From Fictibacillus barbaricus (GTDB lineage Bacteria; Bacillota; Bacilli; Bacillales; Fictibacillaceae), in contig NZ_BMCE01000001.1 in assembly GCF_014635025.1 (NCBI RefSeq), positions 1,736,001 through 1,800,000 on the forward strand: DNA of 64,000 nucleotides, read 5' to 3'. Both the position numbers and the translations under genes were made by a program. Each line of letters begins with the position of its first letter. Position 1 is the stretch's first letter. Positions 9,042 to 17,959 of this stretch are shown piece after piece. The notes beneath the pieces were generated by a model. That model worked only from the letters and a program-made list of their open reading frames with translations. It searched no databases and had not been told where the DNA came from.

Positions 9042-9593
9042 ATGAGCAGCACCGTTTCGGTCCTTGAAAAGAAGGATTTTATCAAATGGTTCCTTAATCA
9101 TTATCAGTTAAAGAAGCGCGAATGTGTTTGGTTATTAAATTATTTAGTCAGTGATGATCAGTTGATGGAAAAAGTACATTTTGTTGAGAAAGCTGAATAT
9201 TGCCCAAAAGCCATTATCATGTCAACTCAATGCACAGATGGTGTTCCGTTTCGTTTTTATAAGCAGAATGTTTTAACAACAGATGCTGAAAAATCGTTCC
9301 ATGACATCAGGTTGAACCAAGAAGAAGAGATCTACCTGGAGCTTAATTTCAATGCGTCACGGCTGACTCCAGAATATGCCTCGGTCTTAGAAGAGAATCC
9401 TCACTTGCCGCAAAATATGTCAATGGATAAAAAATACGGCATATGGGCAGAAATGGTTTTAGAAAAATCGATCGAAACGTACCGTAAGAACGATATCATG
9501 GCTAAAATTGATGAAGCCTTAGATCAAAAAGATTTTGATAGTTTCACGAAATGGACGAACGAACTTAAGAATCTTGAGAAACAGCCATCATAA
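9042..9593 (+). CDS. ypiB: YpiB family protein (UPF0302)
   Basis: 183-residue cytoplasmic protein. The N-terminal block [20 protein letters not shown] (residues 8-27) and the [14 protein letters not shown] block are highly conserved in YpiB of Bacillus. ATG 9042 is preferred because GGGGGG lies 6-12 nt upstream; the in-frame ATG at 9021 has no site. Function unknown; it is consistently found between ypiA and the qcr operon. Confidence 0.9.
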   Translation: MSSTVSVLEKKDFIKWFLNHYQLKKRECVWLLNYLVSDDQLMEKVHFVEKAEYCPKAIIMSTQCTDGVPFRFYKQNVLTTDAEKSFHDIRLNQEEEIYLELNFNASRLTPEYASVLEENPHLPQNMSMDKKYGIWAEMVLEKSIETYRKNDIMAKIDEALDQKDFDSFTKWTNELKNLEKQPS

Positions 9594-9600
9594 ACGTAGA

Positions 9601-9631
9601 GGTGACTTCATTCTAGGAGTCATCTTTTTTT
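9601..9631 (+). terminator. Intrinsic terminator after ypiB
   Basis: GGTGACT (9601-9607) pairs with AGTCATC (9618-9624, one G-T pair), followed by seven T. Confidence 0.75.
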
Positions 9632-9683
9632 GTGCTCTTTTAAGATTCTAGTCATTCCGGGAATTTAATATTCATACCCGTCC

Positions 9684-9733
9684 TCGTCTCTAAACAAGAG
9701 GCGACAGTCTCCTAGACCAGCTTTTCAAAAGCT
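9684..9733 (+). other. Three adjacent small hairpins upstream of ypiF
   Basis: TCGTCTC/GAGGCGA (9684-9690 with 9698-9704), GTCT/AGAC (9707-9710 with 9714-9717) and AGCTT/AAGCT (9719-9733) follow each other closely in the 168-nt gap between the ypiB terminator and ypiF. No known RNA family is recognised and no T run follows. Could be part of a ypiF leader or chance structure. Confidence 0.3.
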
Positions 9734-9799
9734 ACGCGATAATCCTGCCAGAATTATGGTACGATAAAAACAGTACATACTAAGTAAGGAGACTTTATC

Positions 9800-10264
9800 A
9801 TGAAATGGAAAACAAAAGATGCAGACGTATTCTTAAAGTCTGGAGAATATGTTGACTCTCTATTAATCCCCTTAACTCCTGTAAGTTTCACACAAGATTT
9901 CAAGTCGAGTGTAACGATGGCAGAATACACCGAGCTGCTCTGCGGGGAAATGGAGCGTCAGCTTCATGGCAGACTGTTTTTAGCTCCTAATTTTACTTAT
10001 GTAAAGGACGAACCGGCTATTGAACGGCTAGCAAGTTTCATAGAACATGTTACAATTTCCGGACACTTTAAGCATGTCTTTTTGATGACCAGTGACGTAT
10101 ATTGGAAAGAATTCGAACAGCGTCTTTCAGGCAAGCTTTTTTGGGTTCCGGCACTGCCGCTTGATAGCTTGGATGAAAACTATAAACTTGAAGTTGTAAA
10201 AGAGCAGGTAAAACCTATATTTCAGCTCATATTCAACGATTGGCAGAGAAGTATAAATTCGTAA
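9800..10264 (+). CDS. ypiF: YpiF family protein (DUF2487)
   Basis: 154 residues beginning MKWKTKDADVFLKSGEYVDS, as in YpiF of Bacillus, which lies just before qcrA. ATG 9800 follows AAGTAAGGAGA at good spacing. No catalytic motif or membrane segment is apparent. Function unknown. The qcr operon has its own promoter 19 nt downstream. Confidence 0.85.
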   Translation: MKWKTKDADVFLKSGEYVDSLLIPLTPVSFTQDFKSSVTMAEYTELLCGEMERQLHGRLFLAPNFTYVKDEPAIERLASFIEHVTISGHFKHVFLMTSDVYWKEFEQRLSGKLFWVPALPLDSLDENYKLEVVKEQVKPIFQLIFNDWQRSINS

Positions 10265-10282
10265 TATTTACCACATGTCATA

Positions 10283-10312
10283 TTGACATTAAAAGACAAC
10301 ATAAGCTATCAT
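10283..10312 (+). promoter_or_regulatory. Promoter of qcrABC
   Basis: Perfect TTGACA (10283-10288), 18-nt spacer, TATCAT (10307-10312), about 70 nt upstream of the qcrA start. Confidence 0.6.
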
Positions 10313-10383
10313 GTTTATGTCCTAGTAATATGTGTGTAAAAGTCCGGATGGACCGTCATTTACAGCATAAGGGGGGGAAAACA

Positions 10384-10887
10384 ATGTCAAAGGAAGATAT
10401 TTCAAGACGTCAGTTCTTAAACTACACATTAACTGGCGTTGGCGGTTTTATGGCTGCCGGCATGCTTATGCCAATGGTCCGTTTCGCCCTTGATCCGATT
10501 TTAAAAGAGGGTACAGATCAAGAAATGGTAGCGGTTACGAGCGTTGAAGAGCTAGCGAACGAACCAAAGCGTTTCGATTTTAAAATCAAACAAAAAGATG
10601 GCTGGTACGAGTCTGATGTTACTCAATCTGCTTGGGTTTATAAAGCGAAGAATGGTGATGTTATCGCACTTTCTCCAATCTGTAAACATCTAGGTTGTAC
10701 GGTAGACTGGAATACAGATCCATCGCACCCTAATCAGTTTTTCTGTCCATGCCACTTAGGCCGTTATACCAAGGATGGAACAAACGTTAAGGGTACTGCA
10801 CCTCTTGCACCGCTTGATGTATATGACAGCCAGGTGAAAGATGGAAAGCTTTATTTAGGAAAGGCAAAACCAAGAAAGGGGGCGTAA
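10384..10887 (+). CDS. qcrA: Menaquinol:cytochrome c reductase, Rieske iron-sulfur subunit
   Basis: [2Fe-2S] subunit of the b6c/bc1-type complex that oxidises menaquinol. 167 residues from ATG 10384, preceded by AAGGGGGGG. The N terminus has the twin-arginine SRRQFL (residues 7-12) and one membrane anchor, consistent with Tat export known for Rieske proteins. Cluster ligands are C100, H102 (CKHLGC) and C121, H124 (CPCHLG), with the disulfide pair C105/C123. qcrB follows after 3 nt. Confidence 0.96.
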   Translation: MSKEDISRRQFLNYTLTGVGGFMAAGMLMPMVRFALDPILKEGTDQEMVAVTSVEELANEPKRFDFKIKQKDGWYESDVTQSAWVYKAKNGDVIALSPICKHLGCTVDWNTDPSHPNQFFCPCHLGRYTKDGTNVKGTAPLAPLDVYDSQVKDGKLYLGKAKPRKGA

Positions 10888-10890
10888 TGA

Positions 10891-11562
10891 ATGCTACAAA
10901 AGATTTATGACTGGGTAGATGAGCGCCTGGATATTACGCCACTTTGGAGAGACGTTGCAGACCATGAGGTACCTGAACACGTAAACCCCGCACATCATTT
11001 TTCTGCATTTGTTTACTGTTTCGGTGGACTAACCTTTTTCATCACGGTTATCCAAATTCTATCAGGTATGTTCTTAACGATGTATTATGTGCCTGATATC
11101 GTGAATGCTTGGGAATCCGTTTATTACCTGCAAAATGAAGTGGCATTTGGAGTTATCGTACGCGGAATGCACCATTGGGGTGCGAGCCTTGTTATCGTAA
11201 TGATGTTTTTACATACATTGCGCGTATTTTTCCAGGGAGCTTATAAAAAGCCAAGAGAGTTAAACTGGGTAGTTGGAGTACTTATTTTCTTTGTTATGTT
11301 AGGTTTAGGTTTCACAGGTTATCTATTGCCTTGGGATATGAAAGCGCTATTTGCGACAAAAGTAGGGATTGAGATCGCTATGACAATTCCTGTAGTTGGA
11401 CCGATCGCGAAAACGTTCCTTGCCGGCGGAGAGATTATCGGAGCACAGACGCTTACGCGATTCTTTGCGATTCACGTATTCTTCCTTCCTGCAGCATTGT
11501 TAGGCTTAATGGGTGCCCACTTCTTAATGATCCGTAAACAAGGTATTTCCGGACCGTTGTAA
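10891..11562 (+). CDS. qcrB: Menaquinol:cytochrome c reductase, cytochrome b subunit
   Basis: 223-residue membrane protein with four helices, equal in length to cytochrome b6. Paired haem ligands are visible in RGMHHWGAS with FLHTLRVF, and in FAIHVFFLP with MGAHFLM. The cysteine in HHFSAFVYCFGG corresponds to the residue that binds the extra haem covalently in B. subtilis QcrB. PWDMKALF marks the quinol-site region. The start ATG 10891 lies one base past the qcrA TAATGA; site AAAGGGGG. Confidence 0.96.
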   Translation: MLQKIYDWVDERLDITPLWRDVADHEVPEHVNPAHHFSAFVYCFGGLTFFITVIQILSGMFLTMYYVPDIVNAWESVYYLQNEVAFGVIVRGMHHWGASLVIVMMFLHTLRVFFQGAYKKPRELNWVVGVLIFFVMLGLGFTGYLLPWDMKALFATKVGIEIAMTIPVVGPIAKTFLAGGEIIGAQTLTRFFAIHVFFLPAALLGLMGAHFLMIRKQGISGPL

Positions 11563-11610
11563 AAACAAACATAAGATGAAAAGTTTCATGAGAGCAAAGG
11601 AGGGAAATAT

Positions 11611-12378
11611 ATGCATCGCGGTAAAGGAATGAAGTTTGTCGGTGACTCACGTGTCCCTGCTGAGCGCAAACCGAATATTCCAAAAGACTATTCGGAGTTT
11701 CCAGGAAAAACGGAGGCGTTCTGGCCAAACTTTCTTTTAAAAGAATGGATGGTAGGAGCTGTATTCTTAATTGGATACCTCATATTGACAATCGTCCATG
11801 AATCTCCTTTGGAGAAAAAAGCGGATCCTACCGATGCTGGATATATTCCTCTACCAGACTGGTACTTCTTATTTTTATACCAGCTTCTGAAGTACAAGTA
11901 TGCGGCAGGGGATTATGTTCTTATCGGTACTGTTATTATACCGGGTCTAGCATTTGGGGCTTTAATGCTGGCGCCATTCCTTGATACAGGATTGGAGCGA
12001 CGTCCTTCTAAACGTCCAGTCGCAACAGGATTAATGTTATTGGGTCTGATTTCGATTACATACTTAACATGGGAATCCGTTGTGACACATGACTGGGAAA
12101 AAGCTAAGACTCAAGGTAAGATCGTTGATGTAAGCTTTGACGAAAACGATCCAGGATATCAGATCTATCAGAAGCAAAGCTGTGTAGGCTGTCACGGTAA
12201 CACCTTATCTGGTGGAGCTTCTGGTCCTTCCTTGATCGGAACAGGTCTAAAGCCTGAAGAGATTATGAAGATCGCTAAAGAAGGTAAGCCGCCTGGCATG
12301 CCGCCAAATGCGTTCAAAGGTTCAGATGAAGAGCTAAAGCAATTAGCAGAATTCATCTCCAAACTTGAGAAGAAGTAA
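11611..12378 (+). CDS. qcrC: Menaquinol:cytochrome c reductase, subunit IV-cytochrome c fusion
   Basis: 255 residues. The N-terminal part (about 1-155) is subunit-IV-like with three membrane helices and the PDWYFLFLY quinol-site motif. The C-terminal part is a cytochrome c domain with CVGCH at 191-195 and a likely distal methionine in PPGMPPN. This fusion is characteristic of Bacillus. Ribosome site AAAGGAGGG. A strong terminator follows. Confidence 0.96.
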   Translation: MHRGKGMKFVGDSRVPAERKPNIPKDYSEFPGKTEAFWPNFLLKEWMVGAVFLIGYLILTIVHESPLEKKADPTDAGYIPLPDWYFLFLYQLLKYKYAAGDYVLIGTVIIPGLAFGALMLAPFLDTGLERRPSKRPVATGLMLLGLISITYLTWESVVTHDWEKAKTQGKIVDVSFDENDPGYQIYQKQSCVGCHGNTLSGGASGPSLIGTGLKPEEIMKIAKEGKPPGMPPNAFKGSDEELKQLAEFISKLEKK

Positions 12379-12387
12379 TGATGAAAA

Positions 12388-12416
12388 AGCCGGCTCGGTA
12401 AGGGTCGGCTTTTTTC
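12388..12416 (+). terminator. Intrinsic terminator after qcrC
   Basis: AGCCGGC (12388-12394) with GTCGGCT (12404-12410), then a T run. Confidence 0.85.
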
Positions 12417-12438
12417 TAAATGTAAAGGAGTATGTGAT

Positions 12439-13005
12439 ATGTCGTGGATACGAACAATCCTGATGGAGCGATGGTTTTTAATCGCTCTTCTATGGATCAA
12501 CATTCTTGGCACGATCTACGGATATTATTGGTACAACTATCAATTGCAAGAGACTCCATGGTACTTCTTGCCCTTCGTTCCGGACAGCCCGACGGCTTCA
12601 TTATTCTTTGTGTTCGTGATCATTGGTTTTTTAACCAAAAAGCAATTGGGCTGGATAGAAGCTTTAGCTGTTGCAACCCTTTTTAAGTACGGCATATGGG
12701 CAGTCGGTATGAACGTTGGCGGAGCGATCGTCGGACCGCCCTTGGACTTTATAAGCTATATGCTTATTTTTTCTCACTTAGGAATGGCCGTGCAAGGTCT
12801 CTTATACGCCCCTTACTACAAAATAAAAGTTTGGCATGTTGGGCTTGCTGCTGTATGGCTGTTCCATAACGAAATCATCGACTATGTATTTGATATGATG
12901 CCAAGGTATCCAGTGCTCGAACCTTATCAAGATCTGATCGGTTACCTCACATTCTGGCTTTCGGCACTCTCGATCTTTATTGTTTGGAAAATCAGGAGTC
13001 TTTAG
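12439..13005 (+). CDS. ypjA: YpjA family membrane protein (DUF1405)
   Basis: 188 residues with five or so hydrophobic helices (about 11-30, 50-66, 72-92, 98-118, 165-186). The N-terminal WINILGTIYGYYWY and PDSPTASLFF stretches are typical of YpjA. Function unknown. Site AAAGGAG before ATG 12439. Located between qcrC and ypjB as in B. subtilis. Confidence 0.88.
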   Translation: MSWIRTILMERWFLIALLWINILGTIYGYYWYNYQLQETPWYFLPFVPDSPTASLFFVFVIIGFLTKKQLGWIEALAVATLFKYGIWAVGMNVGGAIVGPPLDFISYMLIFSHLGMAVQGLLYAPYYKIKVWHVGLAAVWLFHNEIIDYVFDMMPRYPVLEPYQDLIGYLTFWLSALSIFIVWKIRSL

Positions 13006-13080
13006 TTTAAGCGTAAATTTAGGTCTAACCTTGTCCCAGCTCTCATACGTTTTAGTATAAGGGTACAGGAGGGACAACGG

Positions 13081-13875
13081 ATGAGAAGGTTAGGATGGGC
13101 AATTATAGTTCTGTTTATGGTTTTTGGACTTTCTATGCCGGCATTTGCATCAAATCATACAGAAGTAAAAGAGTGGTCTGAGATAAATGAACTAACAAGT
13201 GAAATTTGGGAGCTTGGTAAGATAGAGCGCTATCAGGAAGCGGCTGATGTCTTGAAATTCACATCAGAAAATATTGTTCACATACAGGACGTTCTATCCT
13301 TAAGCCCCGACCAGCAGCGAATCGTCCAATATACGTTTTCAGATGCTGTATCGTCTCTTCAGAATCCCGAGTGGTCCAAAGAGAAAAAGTTAAACAAACT
13401 GACTGAAATCAGGCTGTTAGTTGACGCACTTCAAACCGATTATGAGCCTTTATGGAAAAAAACAGGGCTGATGATGTTAGAACCTTTTATCACGATGGAA
13501 AAAGGGATCAGTGATGAAGATTCTGTCGCATTTCATCAAGCAGCGAACCTTTTGTTAGAACGTTATGAAACGGTTAGACCAGCGCTATTGGTAGATCTTT
13601 CTGCTGATGAAGTCGAAAAATTGGATGAACATGTATCATATGTGGATGTTAACCGTAATCTGATATTGACTGAAACCGAGCATCAAGAACAGCTTAAGAC
13701 GGCAGCAGCAGATTTTGAAGCACTTTTCTTTGCTAAAAAAGATAATTCAGAGCCCTCTTTGTTCTGGCTTATTTTCTCAATCGGAGGCATTATTTCTTCA
13801 ACATTATTTTATGTCGGTTGGAGAAAATATAAAGGTGATAAAGAAGAAGAAATGCGTGTACCCGGTAAAAGGTAA
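13081..13875 (+). CDS. ypjB: Sporulation-associated protein YpjB
   Basis: 264 residues with a signal peptide (cleavage after AFA, about residue 23), a helical extracytoplasmic region and a C-terminal membrane anchor (about 226-246) followed by a charged tail. This is the YpjB layout. Ribosome site CAGGAGGG. Upstream, CATACGTT (13044-13051) resembles a SigE -10 element, but no good -35 is seen. The molecular role is unknown. Confidence 0.85.
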   Translation: MRRLGWAIIVLFMVFGLSMPAFASNHTEVKEWSEINELTSEIWELGKIERYQEAADVLKFTSENIVHIQDVLSLSPDQQRIVQYTFSDAVSSLQNPEWSKEKKLNKLTEIRLLVDALQTDYEPLWKKTGLMMLEPFITMEKGISDEDSVAFHQAANLLLERYETVRPALLVDLSADEVEKLDEHVSYVDVNRNLILTETEHQEQLKTAAADFEALFFAKKDNSEPSLFWLIFSIGGIISSTLFYVGWRKYKGDKEEEMRVPGKR

Positions 13876-13889
13876 GACATGCATATTCT

Positions 13890-13919
13890 TTGACAAACAA
13901 TGAACGGAAAACGTAAACT
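13890..13919 (+). promoter_or_regulatory. Promoter of the YugP-like protease gene
   Basis: TTGACA (13890-13895), 18-nt spacer, TAAACT (13914-13919). An inverted repeat ACAAACA/TGTTTGT (13893-13899 and 13918-13925, approximate) flanks the spacer and could be an operator. Confidence 0.5.
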
Positions 13920-13958
13920 GTTTGTAACAAAAGCTTTTTATATGGAGGAATGCCAACA

Positions 13959-14639
13959 ATGGGTGGATTTTTAATCTACTTCGCTATTTTGCTTATTGTT
14001 CCCATCTGGGCTCAGATGAGAGTGAAAAGCACGTACAAAAAGTATTCGAAAGTTGCCAATAGTACTGGGAAAACTGGTGCTGAAGTAGCAAGAGAGATCT
14101 TAGACGAGAACGGGCTTTATAATGTACAGGTAGAACCTGTAAGAGGTATGTTATCTGACCATTATGATCCTCGTAAAAAGGTTGTTCGTTTATCAGAAGA
14201 TAACTATTATGGAAGTTCGATCGCAGGTGCTGCAGTAGCAGCCCATGAAGTAGGGCATGCGATTCAAGATGCAGAAGGATATGCTTTCCTGCGATTTAGA
14301 CATGCATTAGTCCCTGTAGCAAACATCGGATCGAATTTTTCGTTTTTATTAATACTTGGCGGAATGCTCCTCGGAGCAATGAATTTGTTCCTTTTAGGTA
14401 TCATTTTCATGTCTGTCGCCGTATTGTTCCAATTCGTAACATTGCCCGTTGAATTTAATGCAAGTTCACGTGCGATGAACCAGATTGTTTCCACTGGATT
14501 AATCCGAAATAATGAAGAACATGGTGCTCGTAAAGTATTGAATGCGGCTGCTTTAACATATGTAGCAGGTGCTTTGATAGCACTTCTGGAACTAGCAAGA
14601 TTTATCTTCATGTTCTTAGGAATGAACCAAGACGACTAA
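13959..14639 (+). CDS. YugP family membrane zinc metallopeptidase
   Basis: 226 residues, four hydrophobic segments. The zinc-binding HEVGH lies near residue 89, after SSIAGAAVAA, as in YugP-type neutral zinc metallopeptidases (Pfam Zn_peptidase_2). The first segment is N-terminal. ATG 13959 is chosen because GGAGG (13944-13948) would be only one base from the in-frame ATG at 13950. Substrate unknown. Ends at a terminator shared with the opposing ypjC. Confidence 0.88.
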   Translation: MGGFLIYFAILLIVPIWAQMRVKSTYKKYSKVANSTGKTGAEVAREILDENGLYNVQVEPVRGMLSDHYDPRKKVVRLSEDNYYGSSIAGAAVAAHEVGHAIQDAEGYAFLRFRHALVPVANIGSNFSFLLILGGMLLGAMNLFLLGIIFMSVAVLFQFVTLPVEFNASSRAMNQIVSTGLIRNNEEHGARKVLNAAALTYVAGALIALLELARFIFMFLGMNQDD

Positions 14640-14640
14640 A

Positions 14641-14667
14641 AAAACTCCCGATGTTTCGGGAGTTTTT
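14641..14667. terminator. Bidirectional terminator between the YugP-like gene and ypjC
   Basis: AAAACTCCCGA and its complement around a 3-nt loop, with T runs on both strands. Serves two convergent genes. Confidence 0.9.
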
Positions 14668-14671
14668 TATT

Positions 14672-15544
14672 TTATCTTCCTATCGGGTTCTTATCAGCAT
14701 CAAGTGTAAAGCCTTCCCCAATAACTTCATGCACATCATTTACTGTAACAAAAGCATGCGGATCGATTCTTTCGATCACTTGCTTTAAGCGTACGATTTC
14801 GTTTTTTGCGATTACACAATATAAAACTTCACGTATACTTCCTGTAAACGACCCTTTTCCATTTAGGATAGTAGCCCCGCGGTCCAGCTCTTTAATGATA
14901 TCAGCAGCAATCTCAGTGTTCTTGTCTGAAAAGATCATAACAGCTTTTCCTGCATAAGCACCTTCCTGCATAAAATCGATCACTCTTGCTCCGATGAATA
15001 CAGCAACGAGTGTATACATCGCTTCACGGTAATCAAGGTATACAAGAGAGATGGCAATAACCATGAAATCAAAGATAAACATCGTTTTACCCATACTCCA
15101 GCCTAGAAATTTATGACCGAGTCTTGCGATTATATCGACACCCCCGGTTGTGCCTCCAAATCTGAAGATGATTCCTAGACCTACTCCGATAAATACTCCT
15201 GCAAAGAGGGCAGCAAGTGTCATATCTTCCTTCAAATCGATCATAATGGAAGAATAGCGCTGAAAAATAAATAGAAAAACAGAAACAGCAACCGTCCCAA
15301 TAACCGTATAGATAAAGGAATTTTTCCCGAGCAGCTTCCAGCCGACAAAGAACAGCGGAATGTTTAATGCCAGGTTAGAATAGGAGGGATCGATCGAGAA
15401 CAGAAAATATAGGATAAGGGTGATCCCTGTAAAACCTCCTTCTGCTAAATTGTTTGTCATGTTAAAATGAACGATTCCAAACGAGAAGATAGCAGAACCG
15501 AACAGGATAAAAAAGATATTCTTTAATTTGATTGGATAACTCAT
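14672..15544 (-). CDS. ypjC: YitT family membrane protein YpjC
   Basis: 290 residues: five or six membrane helices in the first 200 residues (N-terminal FILFGSAIFSFGIVHFN; GGTTGGVDII loop) and a C-terminal DUF2179 domain (from about 200, GKGSFTGSIREVLYCVI). This is the YitT/UPF0750 architecture. The neighbour position before ypjD identifies it with YpjC. Transport function is suspected for the family but not shown. Divergent from ypjD. Confidence 0.88.
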   Translation of the reverse strand: MSYPIKLKNIFFILFGSAIFSFGIVHFNMTNNLAEGGFTGITLILYFLFSIDPSYSNLALNIPLFFVGWKLLGKNSFIYTVIGTVAVSVFLFIFQRYSSIMIDLKEDMTLAALFAGVFIGVGLGIIFRFGGTTGGVDIIARLGHKFLGWSMGKTMFIFDFMVIAISLVYLDYREAMYTLVAVFIGARVIDFMQEGAYAGKAVMIFSDKNTEIAADIIKELDRGATILNGKGSFTGSIREVLYCVIAKNEIVRLKQVIERIDPHAFVTVNDVHEVIGEGFTLDADKNPIGR

Positions 15545-15597
15545 ATAATGCCTCTTTTCCTTCTAAGTACGACAACAGTCTTCGTGCATGCCTTCCT

Positions 15598-15650
15598 ATT
15601 ATAATCAAATTTTCATGAAATTTGTCAAACAGAAAAATTACCGATAACAT
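15598..15650. promoter_or_regulatory. Divergent, overlapping promoters of ypjC and ypjD
   Basis: Forward: TTGTCA (15622-15627), 17 nt, TAACAT (15645-15650). Reverse: TTGACA (complement of 15623-15628) and TATAAT (complement of 15598-15603), spacer 19. The two -35 boxes share five bases, so the polymerases would compete. Confidence 0.55.
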
Positions 15651-15686
15651 AAAGAAGAATAATATTGAATGAGGAGTGTCAACATC

Positions 15687-16031
15687 ATGGCCAACCGTAC
15701 CTTAAAAGAGAGTCAGGACGTTGTAGATCAATACATATCACAATTTAAAGAAGGCTATTTCAGCCCGCTTGCTATGCTTGCAAGATTAACGGAAGAGTTA
15801 GGTGAACTTGCCCGTGAGATTAATCATCATTATGGTGAAAAGCCCAAAAAATCAACAGAAGACGCTAAAACTGTCGATGAAGAACTGGGTGACATGTTCT
15901 TTGTTATAATATGCCTTGCCAATTCTTTAAATATAGATTTAGATGAAGCGCTGAGTACAGTAATGAACAAGTTTGAAACGCGTGATAAAGACAGATGGAC
16001 ACGAATTAAAGAAGGAGAGAGAGATTCATGA
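15687..16031 (+). CDS. ypjD: MazG-family nucleotide pyrophosphohydrolase YpjD
   Basis: 114-residue all-alpha NTP pyrophosphohydrolase. The metal-binding pattern is visible: [10 protein letters not shown] (E-x-x-E) and later [10 protein letters not shown] (E-x-x-D). ATG 15687 follows TGAGGAGTG; an earlier in-frame ATG at 15669 has no site. Its TGA overlaps the dapB ATG (4 nt), opening the dapB-mgsA-bshB1-bshA-cca-birA operon. Likely hydrolyses a non-canonical NTP. Confidence 0.92.
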   Translation: MANRTLKESQDVVDQYISQFKEGYFSPLAMLARLTEELGELAREINHHYGEKPKKSTEDAKTVDEELGDMFFVIICLANSLNIDLDEALSTVMNKFETRDKDRWTRIKEGERDS

Positions 16032-16831
16032 ATAACATTCGGATTATTTTAGCAGGACCACGCGGAAAGATGGGACAAGAAGCACTAAGAATGATCGATG
16101 AGACACCTCATCTTGAGTTAGTGGCAGCCGTAGATTCTAAGAATGATGGTCTGCAGGTTAAAGACTTAACTGGGGCGCCTCAATCTATGGATGCTCCTGT
16201 ATATGACGATATGGAGAACTGTATAGGTGCAATAGAAGCAGATGTAGTCGTTGATCTTACACGCCCTGATATCGGTAAGAAGCATTTAGAAATCGCTTTA
16301 GAGCATGGGCTTCGAACAGTTATTGGTACAACAGGTTTTTCCAATGAAGATTTGGAACGTTTGACTAATCTGGCTGAAGAAAAGAAGACAGGTGCGATCA
16401 TTGCGCCAAACTTTGCGATCGGTGCTATTCTTATGATGAAGTTCTCTCAGATGGCAGCTAAATATTTGCCGGATATCGAGATCATCGAAAAACATCATGA
16501 CCAAAAGCTTGATGCCCCATCAGGTACAGCCTTAAAAACGGCTCAGCTTATCTCACAAGTCCGAGAAGAAAAAAGACAAGGTCATCCCGATGAAAAAGAA
16601 GATCTAGAAGGTGCAAGAGGAGCCCAGCTTCAAGGGATCAGGATCCATAGTGTTAGACTCCCCGGCTTAGTTGCTCATCAAGAGGTCATCTTTGGCGGTG
16701 AAGGTCAAGTTTTAACGATCCGTCATGATTCCATGAACCGGACTTCATTTATGCCTGGCGTCAGATTAGCTGTGGAGAGTGTCATGAATATCGAAGGTCT
16801 TGTGTATGGCCTTGAAAATATTATGGAATAA
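16028..16831 (+). CDS. dapB: 4-hydroxy-tetrahydrodipicolinate reductase
   Basis: Reduces hydroxytetrahydrodipicolinate in lysine/diaminopimelate synthesis, needed for peptidoglycan and dipicolinate. 267 residues. Rossmann motif [10 protein letters not shown] (10-19), TIGTTGF substrate region, and catalytic [15 protein letters not shown] (about 155-169) with the H/K pair. Overlaps ypjD by 4 nt; mgsA follows after 11 nt. Confidence 0.96.
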   Translation: MNNIRIILAGPRGKMGQEALRMIDETPHLELVAAVDSKNDGLQVKDLTGAPQSMDAPVYDDMENCIGAIEADVVVDLTRPDIGKKHLEIALEHGLRTVIGTTGFSNEDLERLTNLAEEKKTGAIIAPNFAIGAILMMKFSQMAAKYLPDIEIIEKHHDQKLDAPSGTALKTAQLISQVREEKRQGHPDEKEDLEGARGAQLQGIRIHSVRLPGLVAHQEVIFGGEGQVLTIRHDSMNRTSFMPGVRLAVESVMNIEGLVYGLENIME

Positions 16832-16842
16832 GAGGAGATAAT

Positions 16843-17253
16843 ATGAAAATAGCTCTTATTGCGCACGATAAAAAGAAAAACGATATGATCAACTTTACTG
16901 TCGCTTATACACCTATTTTGAAGAAGCATACTTTGTTTGCAACAGGAACTACAGGTACTAAGATCAATGAAGCGACAGGTTTACCGATTAAAAGATTCCA
17001 GTCAGGTCCTTTAGGCGGCGATCAGCAGATCGGAGCATTAATAGCTGAAAATGATCTTGATCTGGTCCTTTTCTTCAGAGATCCATTAACAGCCCAGCCG
17101 CATGAACCAGATGTATCAGCTTTGATGCGTTTATGTGATGTGTATCAGATTCCGCTCGCGACAAATGTGGCATCAGCAGAACTGTTTATTCGTTCGCTCG
17201 AACGCGGAGATCTGGATTGGCGAAAAATAATCGATGAAAGAGAGCAAGAATAG
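16843..17253 (+). CDS. mgsA: Methylglyoxal synthase
   Basis: Converts dihydroxyacetone phosphate to methylglyoxal and phosphate. 136 residues. Conserved elements are the N-terminal [17 protein letters not shown] (phosphate site), and [11 protein letters not shown] with the catalytic aspartate. The position upstream of the bacillithiol genes is suggestive, since bacillithiol takes part in methylglyoxal detoxification. Site AGAGGAGA. Confidence 0.96.
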   Translation: MKIALIAHDKKKNDMINFTVAYTPILKKHTLFATGTTGTKINEATGLPIKRFQSGPLGGDQQIGALIAENDLDLVLFFRDPLTAQPHEPDVSALMRLCDVYQIPLATNVASAELFIRSLERGDLDWRKIIDEREQE

Positions 17254-17256
17254 ATA

Positions 17257-17949
17257 ATGAATGAAAAAAGCTGGCTTGCCTTTGGTGCCCATGCAGATGA
17301 TGTAGAGATAGGTATGGGCGCTGCCATCAAAAAAGAAACAAAAAGAGGCCGTAATGTGATCATCTGTGACTTAACAGAAGCTGAACTCTCTTCTAATGGC
17401 ACCGTTCCTATTCGAAAAAAAGAAGCCAAAGATGCAGCTGCCCTTTTAGGAGTAACAAATAGATATAACCTTCAACTTCCAGACCGCGGGCTGTATATGC
17501 GAGATGACCATATACTGAAGCTAATTTCTGTTATTCGAAAAGTAAGACCAGAATATGTTTTTGCACCATATTGGGTCGACCGTCATCCAGATCACGGCAA
17601 CTGTGCTCAGCTTGTAAAAGAAGCTGTTTTTTCTTCAGGAATCAAGAATATGAAAGACCCTGAGGATCTGCCTGCACACAAAGTGAAGAATATTTTCTAC
17701 TATTTGATTAATAGTACAGAGAAACCTGAGCTGTTCGTAGATGTGACTGAGTCATATTCCTATAAGCTAAAAGCTCTGCAAGCATATCCTTCTCAATTTA
17801 TTAAAACAGCTGACAGTGTCGATACACCCTTAACAAACGGTTATATTGAACGTGTTGAAGCTCGTGATAAACTGTTTGGATTTGAAGCAGGTGTTTCCTA
17901 TGCTGAAGGTTTTATAACGGAACGAACTTATGTAACCAACAATCTATAA
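17257..17949 (+). CDS. bshB1: Bacillithiol biosynthesis deacetylase BshB1
   Basis: LmbE/PIG-L family zinc hydrolase that removes acetyl from GlcNAc-malate. 230 residues. The zinc motif appears as GAHADDVE (10-17), with alanine where most relatives have proline; the H, D and D residues are intact. TEAELSSNGTV and DRHPDHGN (second zinc histidine region) are conserved. ATG 17257 is only 3 nt after mgsA, and no strong ribosome site is seen, suggesting coupled translation. Confidence 0.94.
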   Translation: MNEKSWLAFGAHADDVEIGMGAAIKKETKRGRNVIICDLTEAELSSNGTVPIRKKEAKDAAALLGVTNRYNLQLPDRGLYMRDDHILKLISVIRKVRPEYVFAPYWVDRHPDHGNCAQLVKEAVFSSGIKNMKDPEDLPAHKVKNIFYYLINSTEKPELFVDVTESYSYKLKALQAYPSQFIKTADSVDTPLTNGYIERVEARDKLFGFEAGVSYAEGFITERTYVTNNL

Positions 17950-17959
17950 GGAGTAAGCT

